A stretch of DNA of 37,161 bases from Planctomyces sp. (lineage in GTDB: Bacteria; Planctomycetota; Planctomycetia; Planctomycetales; Planctomycetaceae): assembly GCA_016795105.1 (NCBI GenBank), contig JAEUIH010000074.1:1-37161 (forward strand), written 5' to 3'. Shown here in pieces: positions 1-8,461 of the stretch (position 1 is its first letter; each line of letters opens with the position of its first letter). Under the pieces are notes generated by a model. The model did not search any database and had not been told where the DNA came from. It saw only the letters and a list, made by a program, of their open reading frames with translations. Both the position numbers and the translations under genes were made by a program.

Positions 1-174
1 AAGGCAACGGAAAAACAAAAACAAGCACTCAGGAAACTCAATTTGCAACACTCACTTTTTCCTTAACGGCGTTGCCCGTTGGGGTCAATCGCAGGTGACT
101 TCCCGGCGACATTCTGTGGTTGCTGCAGGATGATCAGGACACGGAAGCACGGATGGCAGGGACGGATCCAGGGC

Positions 175-209
175 TCGACATCACGGCGGAGCGTGATGAG
201 TACTTTTTT
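175..209 (-). repeat. Dispersed palindrome, family F4, copy 1
   Basis: Stem CATCACG/CGTGATG with six-base loop GCGGAG on the plus strand, followed by AGTACTTTTTT. It lies about 9 nt beyond the stop codon of the protoglobin gene, so on the coding strand it is a hairpin immediately 3' of that gene. Four further copies occur at 2960-2995, 9163-9193, 21974-22005 and 31325-31360. In this copy the outer stem is truncated: the left side reads CTCGA where the full copies read AAAGTACT. It could act as a terminator or mRNA 3' stabiliser, or be a REP-like mobile repeat. Confidence 0.8.
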
Positions 210-217
210 GGGGATGG

Positions 218-802
218 CTATTGATTGCAACTCGACGAATAATGGCGTGTGATGAAATCGTTTTGAATCCAGAGCAACTTGCTGAACGCTCGCAGTGTGG
301 ATTGCATCGTTGGGGGGTCGAGTGGTAACTGGAACAGGGTCTCCAGAAGGATGTCCGAAAGGTATCCCATCAGAGCATTCATCTGAACCAACGGAACATC
401 AATTTCGCTGTTGCCAGCCTGTGGTGTGTGGATCTTCCCGACCATGTCGAGGTAGGGAACCAGTTTCGTGTCGCAGGTTCTGCCAAGCAGCGTGCTGAGG
501 TAACGTGCCAGGTGCTCTTTGCGAAACTGAATCTGCGGGTGAGAAGCCGTGATCGAGGAAAGATTCGCCGGGGGCGATCCATCAAAGCCGGTCTGCCGAG
601 GTACAAAGTGACGGGCTGTTGCGTCGTATGTCAGCAGCTTCTGGTAGGTCCGATCCACGATTTCGGGGATCATCGGCCCAAGGTACATTGCCGCACCCTG
701 AACGGCCGAGGCATCCGACGACGAAAAGCCCATGAAGTCGGCCAGATACTGAAACCGATAGACAGAATCTGTTTCCAGTTTTTGTTCATCAATCTGCTGC
801 AT
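218..802 (-). CDS. Protoglobin-domain protein (single-domain heme sensor or NO/O2-binding globin)
   Basis: A 194-residue protein made of one domain resembling the protoglobin/globin-coupled-sensor family (about 195 residues). The N-terminal stretch around YRFQYLADFMGF, the central helix containing HPQIQFRKEHLARYL and the later VPLVQMNALMGYLSD segment fit that all-helical fold. A histidine in the central helix is the likely proximal heme ligand, but I cannot say which one without alignment. No kinase, cyclase or methyl-accepting domain follows, so this is a stand-alone protoglobin. Such proteins bind O2, CO or NO at a heme. It lies 117 bp downstream of hcp on the same strand, which points to a joint response to nitric oxide. 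No clear Shine-Dalgarno sequence precedes the ATG, so the start is less certain than the family call. Confidence 0.78.
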   Translation of the reverse strand: MQQIDEQKLETDSVYRFQYLADFMGFSSSDASAVQGAAMYLGPMIPEIVDRTYQKLLTYDATARHFVPRQTGFDGSPPANLSSITASHPQIQFRKEHLARYLSTLLGRTCDTKLVPYLDMVGKIHTPQAGNSEIDVPLVQMNALMGYLSDILLETLFQLPLDPPTMQSTLRAFSKLLWIQNDFITRHYSSSCNQ

Positions 803-919
803 GTGTCAACACCCGGTGAATCAGGACCTGTTGGATGAGGTTCGAAATCAAAGAATCGCCCCAATGCAGTCCTCGGACAGAACCGCATTGAGGCAAGGAC
901 CAGGTTGCAATGGGAACGA

Positions 920-2206
920 TCAGACGCTCAGCGTAACCAGTTCCGCAGGTGGTTCCGCTTCGATCAGTTTCAGATCAAACTTGTCCTGCAGAATTCGGAA
1001 GACATTGGGAGTCACAAAGGCCGGAGGCACCGGGCCAAGTCGGATTCCTTTTACGCCCAGGGCCAGCAGACTCAGCAGTACCGCGACGGCCTTTTGTTCA
1101 AACCAGGACAGGACGATCGACAGTGGCAGGTCATTGACCCCACAGCCAAATGCCTTCGCCAGTCCCAACGCCACCTGAACCGCTCCGTAGGCATCGTTGC
1201 ACTGGCCCATGTCAAGCAGCCGAGGCAGTCCTGCGACCGTGCCGTATTCATGATTTCGAATGCGGTACTTGCCGCAGCCCAGCGTGAGTACAACCGATTC
1301 ATGCGGTGTCTGCTGAGCCAGCTTGGTGTAATAGTTGCGCCCGAGCTCCGCGCCGTCGCAGCCACCAATCAGATAGAAGCGTTTGATGTCTCCCGACTTC
1401 ACCGCTTCCAAAACCTTGTCGGCCAGACCCAAAATCACACTATGATGAAACCCGATCGTTGACTCACGAACCTTCCGCTCAGACAACGGTGGAAGTGTCT
1501 TTGCCGCCGCGATGACCTGCGAGAAGTCGTTGGTCTTCAAACGGGTTCCTCCGGGAACGGCCGTCATGCGAGTCGTATAAAGTCGGTCTTTGTATGAATC
1601 CGGTGGAATCAAAACACAGTTGGTGGTGGCAACGATCGGGCCACTGAACGACGGAAACTCCCAGTACTGGTTTTGCCAGGGACCACCAAAATGTCCGGCA
1701 AGATGTGAATGCGCCTTCAGCTTCGGATAACTGTGAGCCGGCAACATTTCACCATGAGTATAAACGTTGATTCCCTGTCCCGCCGACTGTTCCAGTAGAT
1801 CAGACAGATCAAGCAGGTCGTGTCCTGTCACCAGGATTCCCGGTCCGGCCTTTGTACCTTCATAGACCGTCGTAGGTTCCGGAACCCCAAACTTTTCTGT
1901 ATGGCCCTCGTCCAGCAACTGCATCACTCGGACGTTCTGAAGTCCGCACTCAAGCACAATCTCCAGCAGACTCTCGAGATCAAAATTGACGTTGGTCATG
2001 GTGGAGAACAACGCTTCTTCAATAAAGGCACTCACATTGTCGTCGACCTTCCCAAGTCGCCTCGCATGGTTGGCGTAGGCAGCCATGCCCTTCAGGCCGT
2101 ACAGCAGGATTTCCTGAAGCGACTGCACGTCTTCATCTTTGCCACAGACTCCGACGTCCGTGCAACCACGACCGTTCTGGGTTTGCTCACACTGGTTACA
2201 GAACAT
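920..2206 (-). CDS. hcp: Hybrid cluster protein (hydroxylamine reductase / NO reductase), short class III type
   Basis: A 428-residue Fe-S protein. The N-terminal cysteines 3, 6, 15 and 21 have the C-x2-C-x8-C-x5-C spacing that holds the [4Fe-4S] cluster. Hybrid-cluster ligand motifs follow in order: TGHDLLDLSDLLEQ, HGEMLPAHSYPKLK, TTNCVLIPP, GGCDGAELGRNYY, TLGCGKYRIRN, MGQCNDAYGA and SWFEQKAVAVLL. Class I proteins such as that of E. coli are about 550 residues; here the segment after the first cluster is much shorter, as in class III proteins. Hcp reduces NO to N2O and hydroxylamine to ammonia, and sits in the cytoplasm. The start is supported by GAGGAG about 8 nt upstream of the ATG. The protoglobin gene follows on the same strand. 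Two palindromes sharing CAAAACAGGA lie 44-117 bp upstream and are candidate operators. Confidence 0.95.
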   Translation of the reverse strand: MFCNQCEQTQNGRGCTDVGVCGKDEDVQSLQEILLYGLKGMAAYANHARRLGKVDDNVSAFIEEALFSTMTNVNFDLESLLEIVLECGLQNVRVMQLLDEGHTEKFGVPEPTTVYEGTKAGPGILVTGHDLLDLSDLLEQSAGQGINVYTHGEMLPAHSYPKLKAHSHLAGHFGGPWQNQYWEFPSFSGPIVATTNCVLIPPDSYKDRLYTTRMTAVPGGTRLKTNDFSQVIAAAKTLPPLSERKVRESTIGFHHSVILGLADKVLEAVKSGDIKRFYLIGGCDGAELGRNYYTKLAQQTPHESVVLTLGCGKYRIRNHEYGTVAGLPRLLDMGQCNDAYGAVQVALGLAKAFGCGVNDLPLSIVLSWFEQKAVAVLLSLLALGVKGIRLGPVPPAFVTPNVFRILQDKFDLKLIEAEPPAELVTLSV

Positions 2207-2249
2207 TCAACGTTTCTCCTCGGCGAAAAACTCGGACGCGTTTAACTAT

Positions 2250-2277
2250 CAAAACAGGATGTCAGTATCTTGTTTTG
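2250..2277. promoter_or_regulatory. Candidate operator upstream of hcp (palindrome 1)
   Basis: Left arm CAAAACAGGAT, six-base spacer GTCAGT, right arm ATCTTGTTTTG; the arms match at 10 of 11 positions. It ends 44 bp before the hcp start codon. A second palindrome beginning with the same CAAAACAGGA starts 45 bp further upstream. The spacing and position suggest a dimeric repressor or activator of hcp. It does not look like the FNR/HcpR-type TTGA..TCAA site, and I cannot name the regulator. Confidence 0.5.
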
Positions 2278-2294
2278 TTGCCTGGCTGGGAGAG

Positions 2295-2322
2295 CAAAAC
2301 AGGACTCGTCAGTCCTGTTTTT
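2295..2322. promoter_or_regulatory. Second palindrome upstream of hcp (operator or bidirectional terminator)
   Basis: CAAAACAGGACT, loop CGTC, then AGTCCTGTTTTT. Eleven consecutive base pairs are perfect and T/A tracts flank both sides, so it could fold as a terminator on either strand. No gene reads into it from either side: the gene to its left (hcp) and the gene to its right both point away. Together with the shared half-site at 2250, this makes an operator at least as likely as a terminator. Confidence 0.45.
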
Positions 2323-2686
2323 CAAAAATGGGGTTGGTTTTCTCAAAAAGGGAGTGTTTTCCGCGGACGGGGTCTTTCAGAGACCACGAATGGTGTCAAT
2401 TGGCATCAAATGTTCTGGGCTAGTGTTTCGCGGATGAAACGACGATGTGGCGTGCCCACTGAAGAATGCAGGGCACCTGACCGGGGAATTACCCTGCCCT
2501 GTTTTTATCAAACGGGCGTGTTTCGAATCAGGAAACCCAATTTTTTCCGTACTGAAGGCTTTGGCCGTCAAAGCGGTACAGATGTTGCTTTTGAGGAAAT
2601 CCACTACAAAGACGGTTTGCCACGTTCATCAATGACGATGAACACAGTGTCTTCAGGGAAGAAGCGAGACTGAGAGGACACAGGTC
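2323..2686. other. Intergenic region between divergent hcp and a small secreted-protein gene
   Basis: No convincing gene here; the open frames lack ribosome sites and protein-like composition. One further hairpin is visible: CAGGGCA at 2469-2475 pairs with TGCCCTG at 2495-2501, followed by TTTTTA, a weak terminator-like shape on the plus strand. The CCCTGTTTTT at 2497-2506 also resembles a half-site of the hcp palindromes. Both promoters for the flanking divergent genes must lie in this gap or in the palindrome region to its left. Confidence 0.4.
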
Positions 2687-2959
2687 ATGAGATTTTCAAA
2701 GCGTATTGTTGCAGGGCTTTTGGCAGTCGCTTCATTTTCGGCCGCCGCGACAGTGGTGAGTGTGGTACCGGAAATCGTGGTCACCACAGACATCGCCAGC
2801 AGCTCAGAGATGGTCGCCAGTCGTTACCATCTGCGTTCGCGAACAAACAATTTCTATCAGCGAGCCTCTGGAAATTCGGGTCAGCGAAGTACGGTCCAGC
2901 GAACATCCTCCGGCAAATCACAATCCGGCGGCCTCCTGTTCTTCCGATTCTCGCGCTAA
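2687..2959 (+). CDS. Small secreted protein of unknown function
   Basis: A 90-residue protein starting with a clear Sec signal: two basic residues near the N-terminus (MRFSKR), then a hydrophobic run IVAGLLAVASFSAAATVVSV. The mature part is short, polar and basic, rich in Ser, Arg, Gln and Gly, and ends in GGLLFFRFSR. AGAGGA lies about 9 nt before the ATG. No family is recognised. A dispersed palindrome begins directly after the stop codon. The signal-like N-terminus, ribosome site and upstream promoter-sized gap favour a real gene, but the mature part has no recognisable conservation. Confidence 0.5.
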   Translation: MRFSKRIVAGLLAVASFSAAATVVSVVPEIVVTTDIASSSEMVASRYHLRSRTNNFYQRASGNSGQRSTVQRTSSGKSQSGGLLFFRFSR

Positions 2960-2995
2960 AAAGTACTCATCACGCTCCGCCGTGATGAGTACTTT
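2960..2995 (+). repeat. Dispersed palindrome, family F4, copy 2 (perfect hairpin)
   Basis: Arms AAAGTACTCATCACG and CGTGATGAGTACTTT are perfectly complementary over 15 bp around loop CTCCGC. It starts right after the stop codon of the small secreted-protein gene and ends 20 bp before the stop codon of the convergent gene, so it could end transcription from both sides. Confidence 0.85.
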
Positions 2996-3014
2996 GGGAT
3001 GCAGTCCAGCTGGA

Positions 3015-4331
3015 TCACGATTGGGCGAATGTAGATTCCTTTGGGGCGGTGTAGCGGACATTGAGATGTGGGGTCTCGAGGCGGATTTGGCCTTTGCCGA
3101 CCGCCTGAACGCCGGCTTCTGTCAGGCCCGAGGTCAGCAGAGTCCGCTCAAGCGGGCAAGGCGACTTGCCGTTGATGAACGTGGCTTCTGCCTTTGCCAT
3201 CAGTTCTGCGGAATAGACAACATTCGGTACGGGTGGCAGGTAGAACAGTGTCGACAATGGATCGGACTGTCCTTTCAGTTTTGCAGCGAACGTGAAGTCA
3301 CCAACGAGGCCATTCATCAGCAGCATGGTGGCTTTTGTTCCGTCAACGTATTCGATCCGGTAGGCAACGGGGTCCTTAACCCATTCCTGCATTTGTTCGC
3401 GTATGGGATAGCGGTGGCTGAAGGATTCGGGCTGAGCGAGAGTCTGCGAGCGTGACAGGCAGGCGGCCAAGAGTGACGGATCCCATCCACCATCGTTCCA
3501 GCTCCCGGAATCCATTGCCTTCCAGACGGAATCTCCCTTGAGACCATGAACAGCGGCGACTCCGGTTTCACCGCCCTTGCGTCGTTCGGCCATACATTGA
3601 ATGACTTCCAGAGCATGGAAGTCGTAACTGTCCATACCGCCCATTGCCAGGCACATCAACTCTTCGACCTCTGCACCGTATGGCATTTCCACCGACGGCA
3701 TCCGCCAGGTACCCGGAAGAGACGAACCCGCTGCGAACGGGATCTTCAGCTCCTGAGCAATGTCATACATTTCCTTTGCCCAGTCCCACTTCCATGACAA
3801 GTGCTTATCATTGAAGACCGGTGCAACTCGGCCACTTTTGCGGAACACATCTGTGACCTGTTTGAAGAATTCATAGCGAGGATACTTTGTCTGACCGTAT
3901 TCGCTGAGTTCATACTTTCCGTGTTCACCGATGATCAGGACAGCATCCACGGCCAGCGAATCGGTTCCGCAGCACAGAGCTTCAGCAACAGACTTATAGA
4001 TCGGGAATCCGAATTCTTCCGACCGACTTTTGCTCAGATCGTTTTCCGGGAACTGATCGACATAGGCAGAGACAACCTCAAGCTCGGGCTTGTGCCATCG
4101 CCCCTGAATGGGATATCCCACGAGGAACCGTTCCGCCATATGCCATGCATGGGAGTGATACCGCCACTCAGTGGTGATCACTGCCATTCGTTTTCGCTGC
4201 TTCGAAACTGGTTCGGTGACTGTGGGATCAGCGGCGAGCAATTCAGCTGCCAGGAGTTCTGCGGGTAATCCCTGACAGGAAGCCAAAAGCCCTGTGCCGG
4301 CGAGCTGAAAGAAGTGGCGTCGATTCAGCAT
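3015..4331 (-). CDS. Tat-exported planctomycete protein of unknown function
   Basis: 438 residues when started at the ATG whose product begins MLNRRHFFQLAGTGLLAS. The twin-arginine motif followed by a hydrophobic stretch marks export of a folded protein, and GGAAC lies a few bases upstream. A longer in-frame start (to 4427) adds 32 residues before the Tat signal and is unlikely. The mature protein opens with KRMAVITTEWRYHSHAWHMAER, and later contains DAVLIIGEHGKYELSEYGQ and PVFNDKHLSWKWDWAKEMYD, suggesting an alpha/beta fold with many His and Trp residues. I do not recognise the family and see no known catalytic signature. It is convergent with the small secreted-protein gene and divergent from the DUF1549/1553 gene. 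Confidence 0.85.
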   Translation of the reverse strand: MLNRRHFFQLAGTGLLASCQGLPAELLAAELLAADPTVTEPVSKQRKRMAVITTEWRYHSHAWHMAERFLVGYPIQGRWHKPELEVVSAYVDQFPENDLSKSRSEEFGFPIYKSVAEALCCGTDSLAVDAVLIIGEHGKYELSEYGQTKYPRYEFFKQVTDVFRKSGRVAPVFNDKHLSWKWDWAKEMYDIAQELKIPFAAGSSLPGTWRMPSVEMPYGAEVEELMCLAMGGMDSYDFHALEVIQCMAERRKGGETGVAAVHGLKGDSVWKAMDSGSWNDGGWDPSLLAACLSRSQTLAQPESFSHRYPIREQMQEWVKDPVAYRIEYVDGTKATMLLMNGLVGDFTFAAKLKGQSDPLSTLFYLPPVPNVVYSAELMAKAEATFINGKSPCPLERTLLTSGLTEAGVQAVGKGQIRLETPHLNVRYTAPKESTFAQS

Positions 4332-4786
4332 GGTTGTTCCTTTCGAACACGGGTTCTCGTTCGAGAAAGCATCATCTTGAGCAGGAGGGATGAGTGGGCA
4401 GGTTCCGCTGGACGTCGCGGAATGCACGCGGTCAAAAGAGATTGTGACAGAATCGACTTGATTCGTCCTGGTTGGAAATCCCTCAAAAGGCAGACTTCAG
4501 AATTCGCAGCGATTCGAGTCCTCTGTTCACTTGCACCGGAAGTGCACGCTTCACGACGGAGCCCTGTCAATGTGTTTCTGCTCGATCGGATTGTGCAAAG
4601 ACAGTTTTGGATAAACTGGCCTGCAGACAAGGAAAACTGGGGTGAAAAGCGTCTGTTGTCGAACTATAGTGATACCTTCCCTCCTGTTGATTTGCTGTTG
4701 TTGTCGGACCTGCCGTTCATTTCCCTGCCCCCGTTTTCCTGTCCGCTCACTGTAGAGGTGACGGACTGATCTGCGAGTTTGCTTCC
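4332..4786. other. Divergent intergenic region with a leader hairpin near the plus-strand gene
   Basis: No gene recognised in these 455 bases. Near the right end, GTCCG-C-TCAC at 4741-4750 can pair with GTGA-CGGAC at 4758-4766 across a seven-base loop, with one bulged C. The hairpin ends about 20 nt before the ATG at 4787. No good Shine-Dalgarno sequence precedes that ATG. The hairpin may therefore be part of the 5' leader and affect translation; this is inference. Confidence 0.4.
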
Positions 4787-7024
4787 ATGCGGATCATCCT
4801 TCATGTTGCACTGATGGCTTCTTTTGTCGCAGCCTTATTGCTGTTGACGCCGCCGCTTCAGGCAGGAGCTGGGGTACAGGCTGGAGCAGGAATACAGAGC
4901 GACTCGGAAGGGCCTGTTGACTTCGAAAACGAGGTCATGCCGATCCTTACGAAATTCGGTTGCAACAGCGGACCGTGTCACGGGAAGTCGCGAGGTCAGG
5001 GTGGGTTTCAGCTTTCTCTGCTGGGCTTTGATCCGGACTTTGACTTTGATGCGATCGTCAAAGAAGGTCGCGGCCGGAGGTTGTTCCCTGCCTCGCCAGA
5101 GAACAGTCTGCTGCTTCGCAAGCCAACGGGTCAGTCTCCGCATGGCGGAGGACGGCGACTGGACGCAGGAGGTGATGACTATCAACTTTTGCTTCGCTGG
5201 ATTCGTGAAGGCCTGCCTCGACATTCACCAAATGCGTCAAAGCTGATTCGAGTATCCGTGTCGCCGGAATCGCTGGTGCTGAAGTACAACGAATCGCAGC
5301 CTCTCACAGTGACGGCACACTACGAAGACGGGACCACCAGAGATGTGACTCGTTTGACGCAGTTTCAATCCAACGAATCTCCAATCGCCGGCGTCACGGA
5401 GAGTGGTGTTGTACAGGCAAGCATGATTACAGGTGAAGCTGCGATCATGGCTCGCTTCCTGGGTCACATCGCCGTCTGTGTGGCTTCTGTGCCAATGCCA
5501 GGCGAAGTTTCTCCGGACGTGTATGCTCAGCTGCCCGTTCGAAACTTTATCGACAAACTGGTCTACGACAAACTGGCGCGTCTTGGAATTACTCCCTCGG
5601 CGGTCTGCGACGACCACACATTTCTGCGACGAGTCACGACCGACATCTGTGGGCGGGTTCCGCGTCCGGATGAGGTGGAACGATTTCTTTCTGACACCGA
5701 CCCTGCCAAACGTTCGAAGCTGATTGATCAACTTTTGCTGGAACCCGACTTTGCTGACCACTGGGCCAACAAATGGGTCGACCTGCTGCGACCCAATCCG
5801 TACCGCGTCGGTATCAAGACCGTATTGAACTACGACAACTGGATTCGTCAATCGTTTCGTGAACGACGACCGTGGGATGAATTCGCCAGAGAGCTGTTGA
5901 CGGCGCAGGGAAGTACATTTCGAGAAGGTTCAGTAACGCTCTATCGAGACCGCCGGACTCCTGACGAACTGACAACAATGGTTAGTCAGCTGTTTCTGGG
6001 TGTACGACTGGAATGTGCAAAGTGCCATCACCATCCGTTTGAAATCTGGAGCCAGGACGACTTCTACAGCTTTGCGGCATACTTTGCGAAACTGGACCGC
6101 AAAGGCACAGGAGTATCTCCGCCGATTTCCGGTTCAGAGGAGTTTATCTTCGCCGGCAAATCCGGAGTCGTGAATCATCCCGTGAACGGCAAAGTCATGA
6201 CACCAAAGCCGCTCTTTGGACTGGCTGAAGTCACTGAGCAAACAGAAGACCCGCGTGAAGTTCTGGCGAACTGGATTGTTTCTCCCGACAATCACCTGTT
6301 CTCTCAGGTGATGGCGAATCGTGTCTGGGCGGACATGATGGGTCGCGGGCTTGTGGAACCGGTGGACGACTTCCGGGGAACCAATCCGCCGAGCAACGCG
6401 GAACTGATGACTGCTCTTGGTAATGCATTTCGGGACTCAGACTATTCTCTGACGGACCTGATTCGTCTGATCGCCAATTCACAGGTGTATCAGCTCAGTT
6501 CCCTGCCATCGGATCGAAACGTAGCAGACACTCGATATTATTCACGACACTATCGGCATCGTCTGCGAGCGGAAGTCCTGCTGGATGCCTTTGCGGAAAT
6601 CTCAGGAGTTCCCCAACGTTTTGCAGCAATGCCGCCGGACACCAATGCTCGACAGATTTGGACACATCGAACCGAATCTCTGTTTCTGGATACATTCGGC
6701 CGACCGGACCCCAATCAGGATCCCCCATGTGAGCGCACGTCGGACTCGACTGTTGTGCAAAGCCTGCATCTGATGAACAGCGAAGAGCTGCACAGAGATC
6801 TGACATCCGAGAACAGCTATGCGGCCCTGTTGTCGAAGTCTGAAAAGACGGCAGCAGAGATCGTGTCAGAGATCTATCGAAGAGTTTATGCCCGAAATCC
6901 GTCACCTGAAGAATCGGCCTTTGCAGAAGGTCTGTTTGCTGCTGAAGGTGCCGATCGTCGGATGGTGATTGAAGACCTGATGTGGGCCATGTTGAATTCT
7001 CCCGAATTTGTTCTGCAGGACTGA
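4787..7024 (+). CDS. DUF1549/DUF1553 protein with N-terminal cytochrome-like domain and Ig-like domain
   Basis: A 745-residue exported protein. Residues 1-26 form a Sec signal. Residues about 45-150 match the planctomycete cytochrome-like PSCyt1 domain, with C59-x4-C64-H65 as candidate heme site. Residues about 155-235 look like a bacterial Ig-like (Big2) domain (LTVTAHYEDGTTRDVT). DUF1549 follows (about 250-430), with ECAKCHHHPFE giving C410-x2-C413-H414. DUF1553 covers about 480-740 (ANWIVSPDNHLFSQVMANRVW). This architecture is abundant in Planctomycetota and is always paired with a DUF1501 gene; a role in oxidative or polysaccharide metabolism in the periplasm has been proposed but is not settled. 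The partner gene starts 12 nt downstream, clearly one operon. Confidence 0.93.
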   Translation: MRIILHVALMASFVAALLLLTPPLQAGAGVQAGAGIQSDSEGPVDFENEVMPILTKFGCNSGPCHGKSRGQGGFQLSLLGFDPDFDFDAIVKEGRGRRLFPASPENSLLLRKPTGQSPHGGGRRLDAGGDDYQLLLRWIREGLPRHSPNASKLIRVSVSPESLVLKYNESQPLTVTAHYEDGTTRDVTRLTQFQSNESPIAGVTESGVVQASMITGEAAIMARFLGHIAVCVASVPMPGEVSPDVYAQLPVRNFIDKLVYDKLARLGITPSAVCDDHTFLRRVTTDICGRVPRPDEVERFLSDTDPAKRSKLIDQLLLEPDFADHWANKWVDLLRPNPYRVGIKTVLNYDNWIRQSFRERRPWDEFARELLTAQGSTFREGSVTLYRDRRTPDELTTMVSQLFLGVRLECAKCHHHPFEIWSQDDFYSFAAYFAKLDRKGTGVSPPISGSEEFIFAGKSGVVNHPVNGKVMTPKPLFGLAEVTEQTEDPREVLANWIVSPDNHLFSQVMANRVWADMMGRGLVEPVDDFRGTNPPSNAELMTALGNAFRDSDYSLTDLIRLIANSQVYQLSSLPSDRNVADTRYYSRHYRHRLRAEVLLDAFAEISGVPQRFAAMPPDTNARQIWTHRTESLFLDTFGRPDPNQDPPCERTSDSTVVQSLHLMNSEELHRDLTSENSYAALLSKSEKTAAEIVSEIYRRVYARNPSPEESAFAEGLFAAEGADRRMVIEDLMWAMLNSPEFVLQD

Positions 7025-7035
7025 GGAAACTCACG

Positions 7036-8379
7036 ATGCCAAATCGACGCAACTGCGAAGGTACAACCCGAAGAGATTGTCTGCAGTTTGGACTCGGCGC
7101 TTTGCTGGGAACCGGACTTGTCGACGGGTTACGAGTCCGCGCGGAGGCTTCTCATGAGGGGGCCGGGCCAAAGGCTAAGGCCACGAGCTGCATTCTGATC
7201 TGGATGGATGGGGGCCCGACACACTTTGAGACCTTCGACCCAAAACCCGATGCCCCCGCAGAGTATCGCGGCGAGTTTACTCAGGTTCAGACATCTGTCC
7301 CGGGAGTACTTTATTCGGAGCACATGGTGAAGCTGGCAGCCAGCCTTGGCGACTATGCCATGATTCGCTCGATCCGCCATGATCAGGGTAATCACGGCGC
7401 CGGCAATCACTACATGATGACGGGCTCGCCACCACGAATTCCGGTGGGCTGCGGAGCGTTTGTCAGCTTCCATCCCAGTATGGGTTCCGTCGTTGCGAAA
7501 GAGCTGGGACGAGACAACGGTCTCCCAAATTACTTCAGCATGCCACAGATGTCTCGATCAGGCGGCCCGAACTTCCTGGGAGCACGCTACGCTCCGTTTG
7601 TGGTGGGAGATGACCCGAATCGGGACAAGTTCCGAGTTCGCGACGTTGCAATCCCGAGCAGTCTCGCAGAGGCTCGATTTAGTTCACGAACCGATCTGAG
7701 GTCGAAAATCGATCATATGATTCGGATCAATGATGAAGCCTCTGGTGATCCGGCTCTTGCGTTTGACGAATATTATCGGCAGGGCTTTGATCTGGTGACA
7801 TCTCCTGATGCTCAGAAGGCCTTCGACATCAGTCGCGAGTCTGAAGAAACCAGAACTCGCTACGGACGAAACGGTTTTGGTCAGAGATGCCTGCTAGCCC
7901 GACGACTTGTCGAAGCCGGTGTTCCCTTTATCACCGTTTACGATGGTGGCTGGGATCATCACAGCGATATCTTCGGAACGCTTCGAAAACGCCTGCCGGA
8001 CTGGGATAACTCCGTGGCAACGCTGATTCAGGATCTCAAAGAACGAGGGCTTCTGGAGAGTACTCTGGTTGTTGCACTGGGCGAGTTCGGTCGAACACCA
8101 ACGCTTTCTGTACTCAACGGTCAGACAACCGCTGGCCGCGATCACTGGGCAAATGCGATGTCCGTTCTAATGGCTGGCGGTGGTACGCCCGGTGGCACCG
8201 TTGTCGGAGCCACCGACCGAAAAGGTCATTCGGCCGTGGAAAACGTCCAGTCACCTGAGAACTTTGTCTCGACGATCTACTGGAAGCTGGGAATTGACCC
8301 CAACAAGATCCTCTACACCCCCCAGGGCCGCCCGGCACATCTCGTCAGCAACCCCCTCCCAATCCCGGAACTGATCTGA
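7036..8379 (+). CDS. DUF1501 Tat-exported protein (sulfatase-like fold)
   Basis: 447 residues from the ATG at 7036, preceded by GAGGAAA; a longer frame reaching back into the upstream gene is unlikely. TTRRDCLQFGLGALLG is a twin-arginine signal. The motifs ATSCILIWMDGGPTHFETFDP, near residue 50, and later GEFGRTP and AGRDHWANAMSVLMAGGG are typical of DUF1501. This domain shares the alkaline phosphatase/sulfatase fold, but no formylglycine Cys-x-Pro-x-Arg motif is seen, so sulfatase activity should not be assumed. It is cotranscribed with the preceding DUF1549/1553 gene, its regular partner. A GTAG-headed REP-like hairpin starts 4 nt after the stop codon. Confidence 0.93.
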   Translation: MPNRRNCEGTTRRDCLQFGLGALLGTGLVDGLRVRAEASHEGAGPKAKATSCILIWMDGGPTHFETFDPKPDAPAEYRGEFTQVQTSVPGVLYSEHMVKLAASLGDYAMIRSIRHDQGNHGAGNHYMMTGSPPRIPVGCGAFVSFHPSMGSVVAKELGRDNGLPNYFSMPQMSRSGGPNFLGARYAPFVVGDDPNRDKFRVRDVAIPSSLAEARFSSRTDLRSKIDHMIRINDEASGDPALAFDEYYRQGFDLVTSPDAQKAFDISRESEETRTRYGRNGFGQRCLLARRLVEAGVPFITVYDGGWDHHSDIFGTLRKRLPDWDNSVATLIQDLKERGLLESTLVVALGEFGRTPTLSVLNGQTTAGRDHWANAMSVLMAGGGTPGGTVVGATDRKGHSAVENVQSPENFVSTIYWKLGIDPNKILYTPQGRPAHLVSNPLPIPELI

Positions 8380-8382
8380 AAA

Positions 8383-8411
8383 GTAGCAGGCAGACTCCGT
8401 CTGCCGTCCGC
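8383..8411 (+). repeat. REP-like element, family F1, copy 1
   Basis: Left arm GTAGCAGGCA, stem bases GAC, loop TCC, stem bases GTC, right arm TGCCGTCCGC. It starts 4 nt after the DUF1501 stop codon. GTAG at the foot of the hairpin is the head sequence known for REP elements bound by RAYT transposases. A further small hairpin, CGCATTG/CAATGCG, follows directly at 8411-8428. Four other copies are at 20720, 20812, 36931 and 37059. Confidence 0.85.
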
Positions 8412-8461
8412 GCATTGGTTTCAATGCGTGTCCACACATGATTTGGCCCAAACTCGACGAA

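Noticed and set aside
1-174. Possible gene end or promoter in the first bases
   Set aside because: No open frame or promoter pattern convincing enough to report.
2275-2673. 132-codon plus-strand frame upstream of the small secreted-protein gene
   Set aside because: No ribosome site, crosses the hcp palindrome and a hairpin, unusual composition.
4332-4427. N-terminal 32-residue extension of the Tat protein
   Set aside because: It places a long polar stretch before the twin-arginine signal, whereas the internal ATG has a ribosome site.
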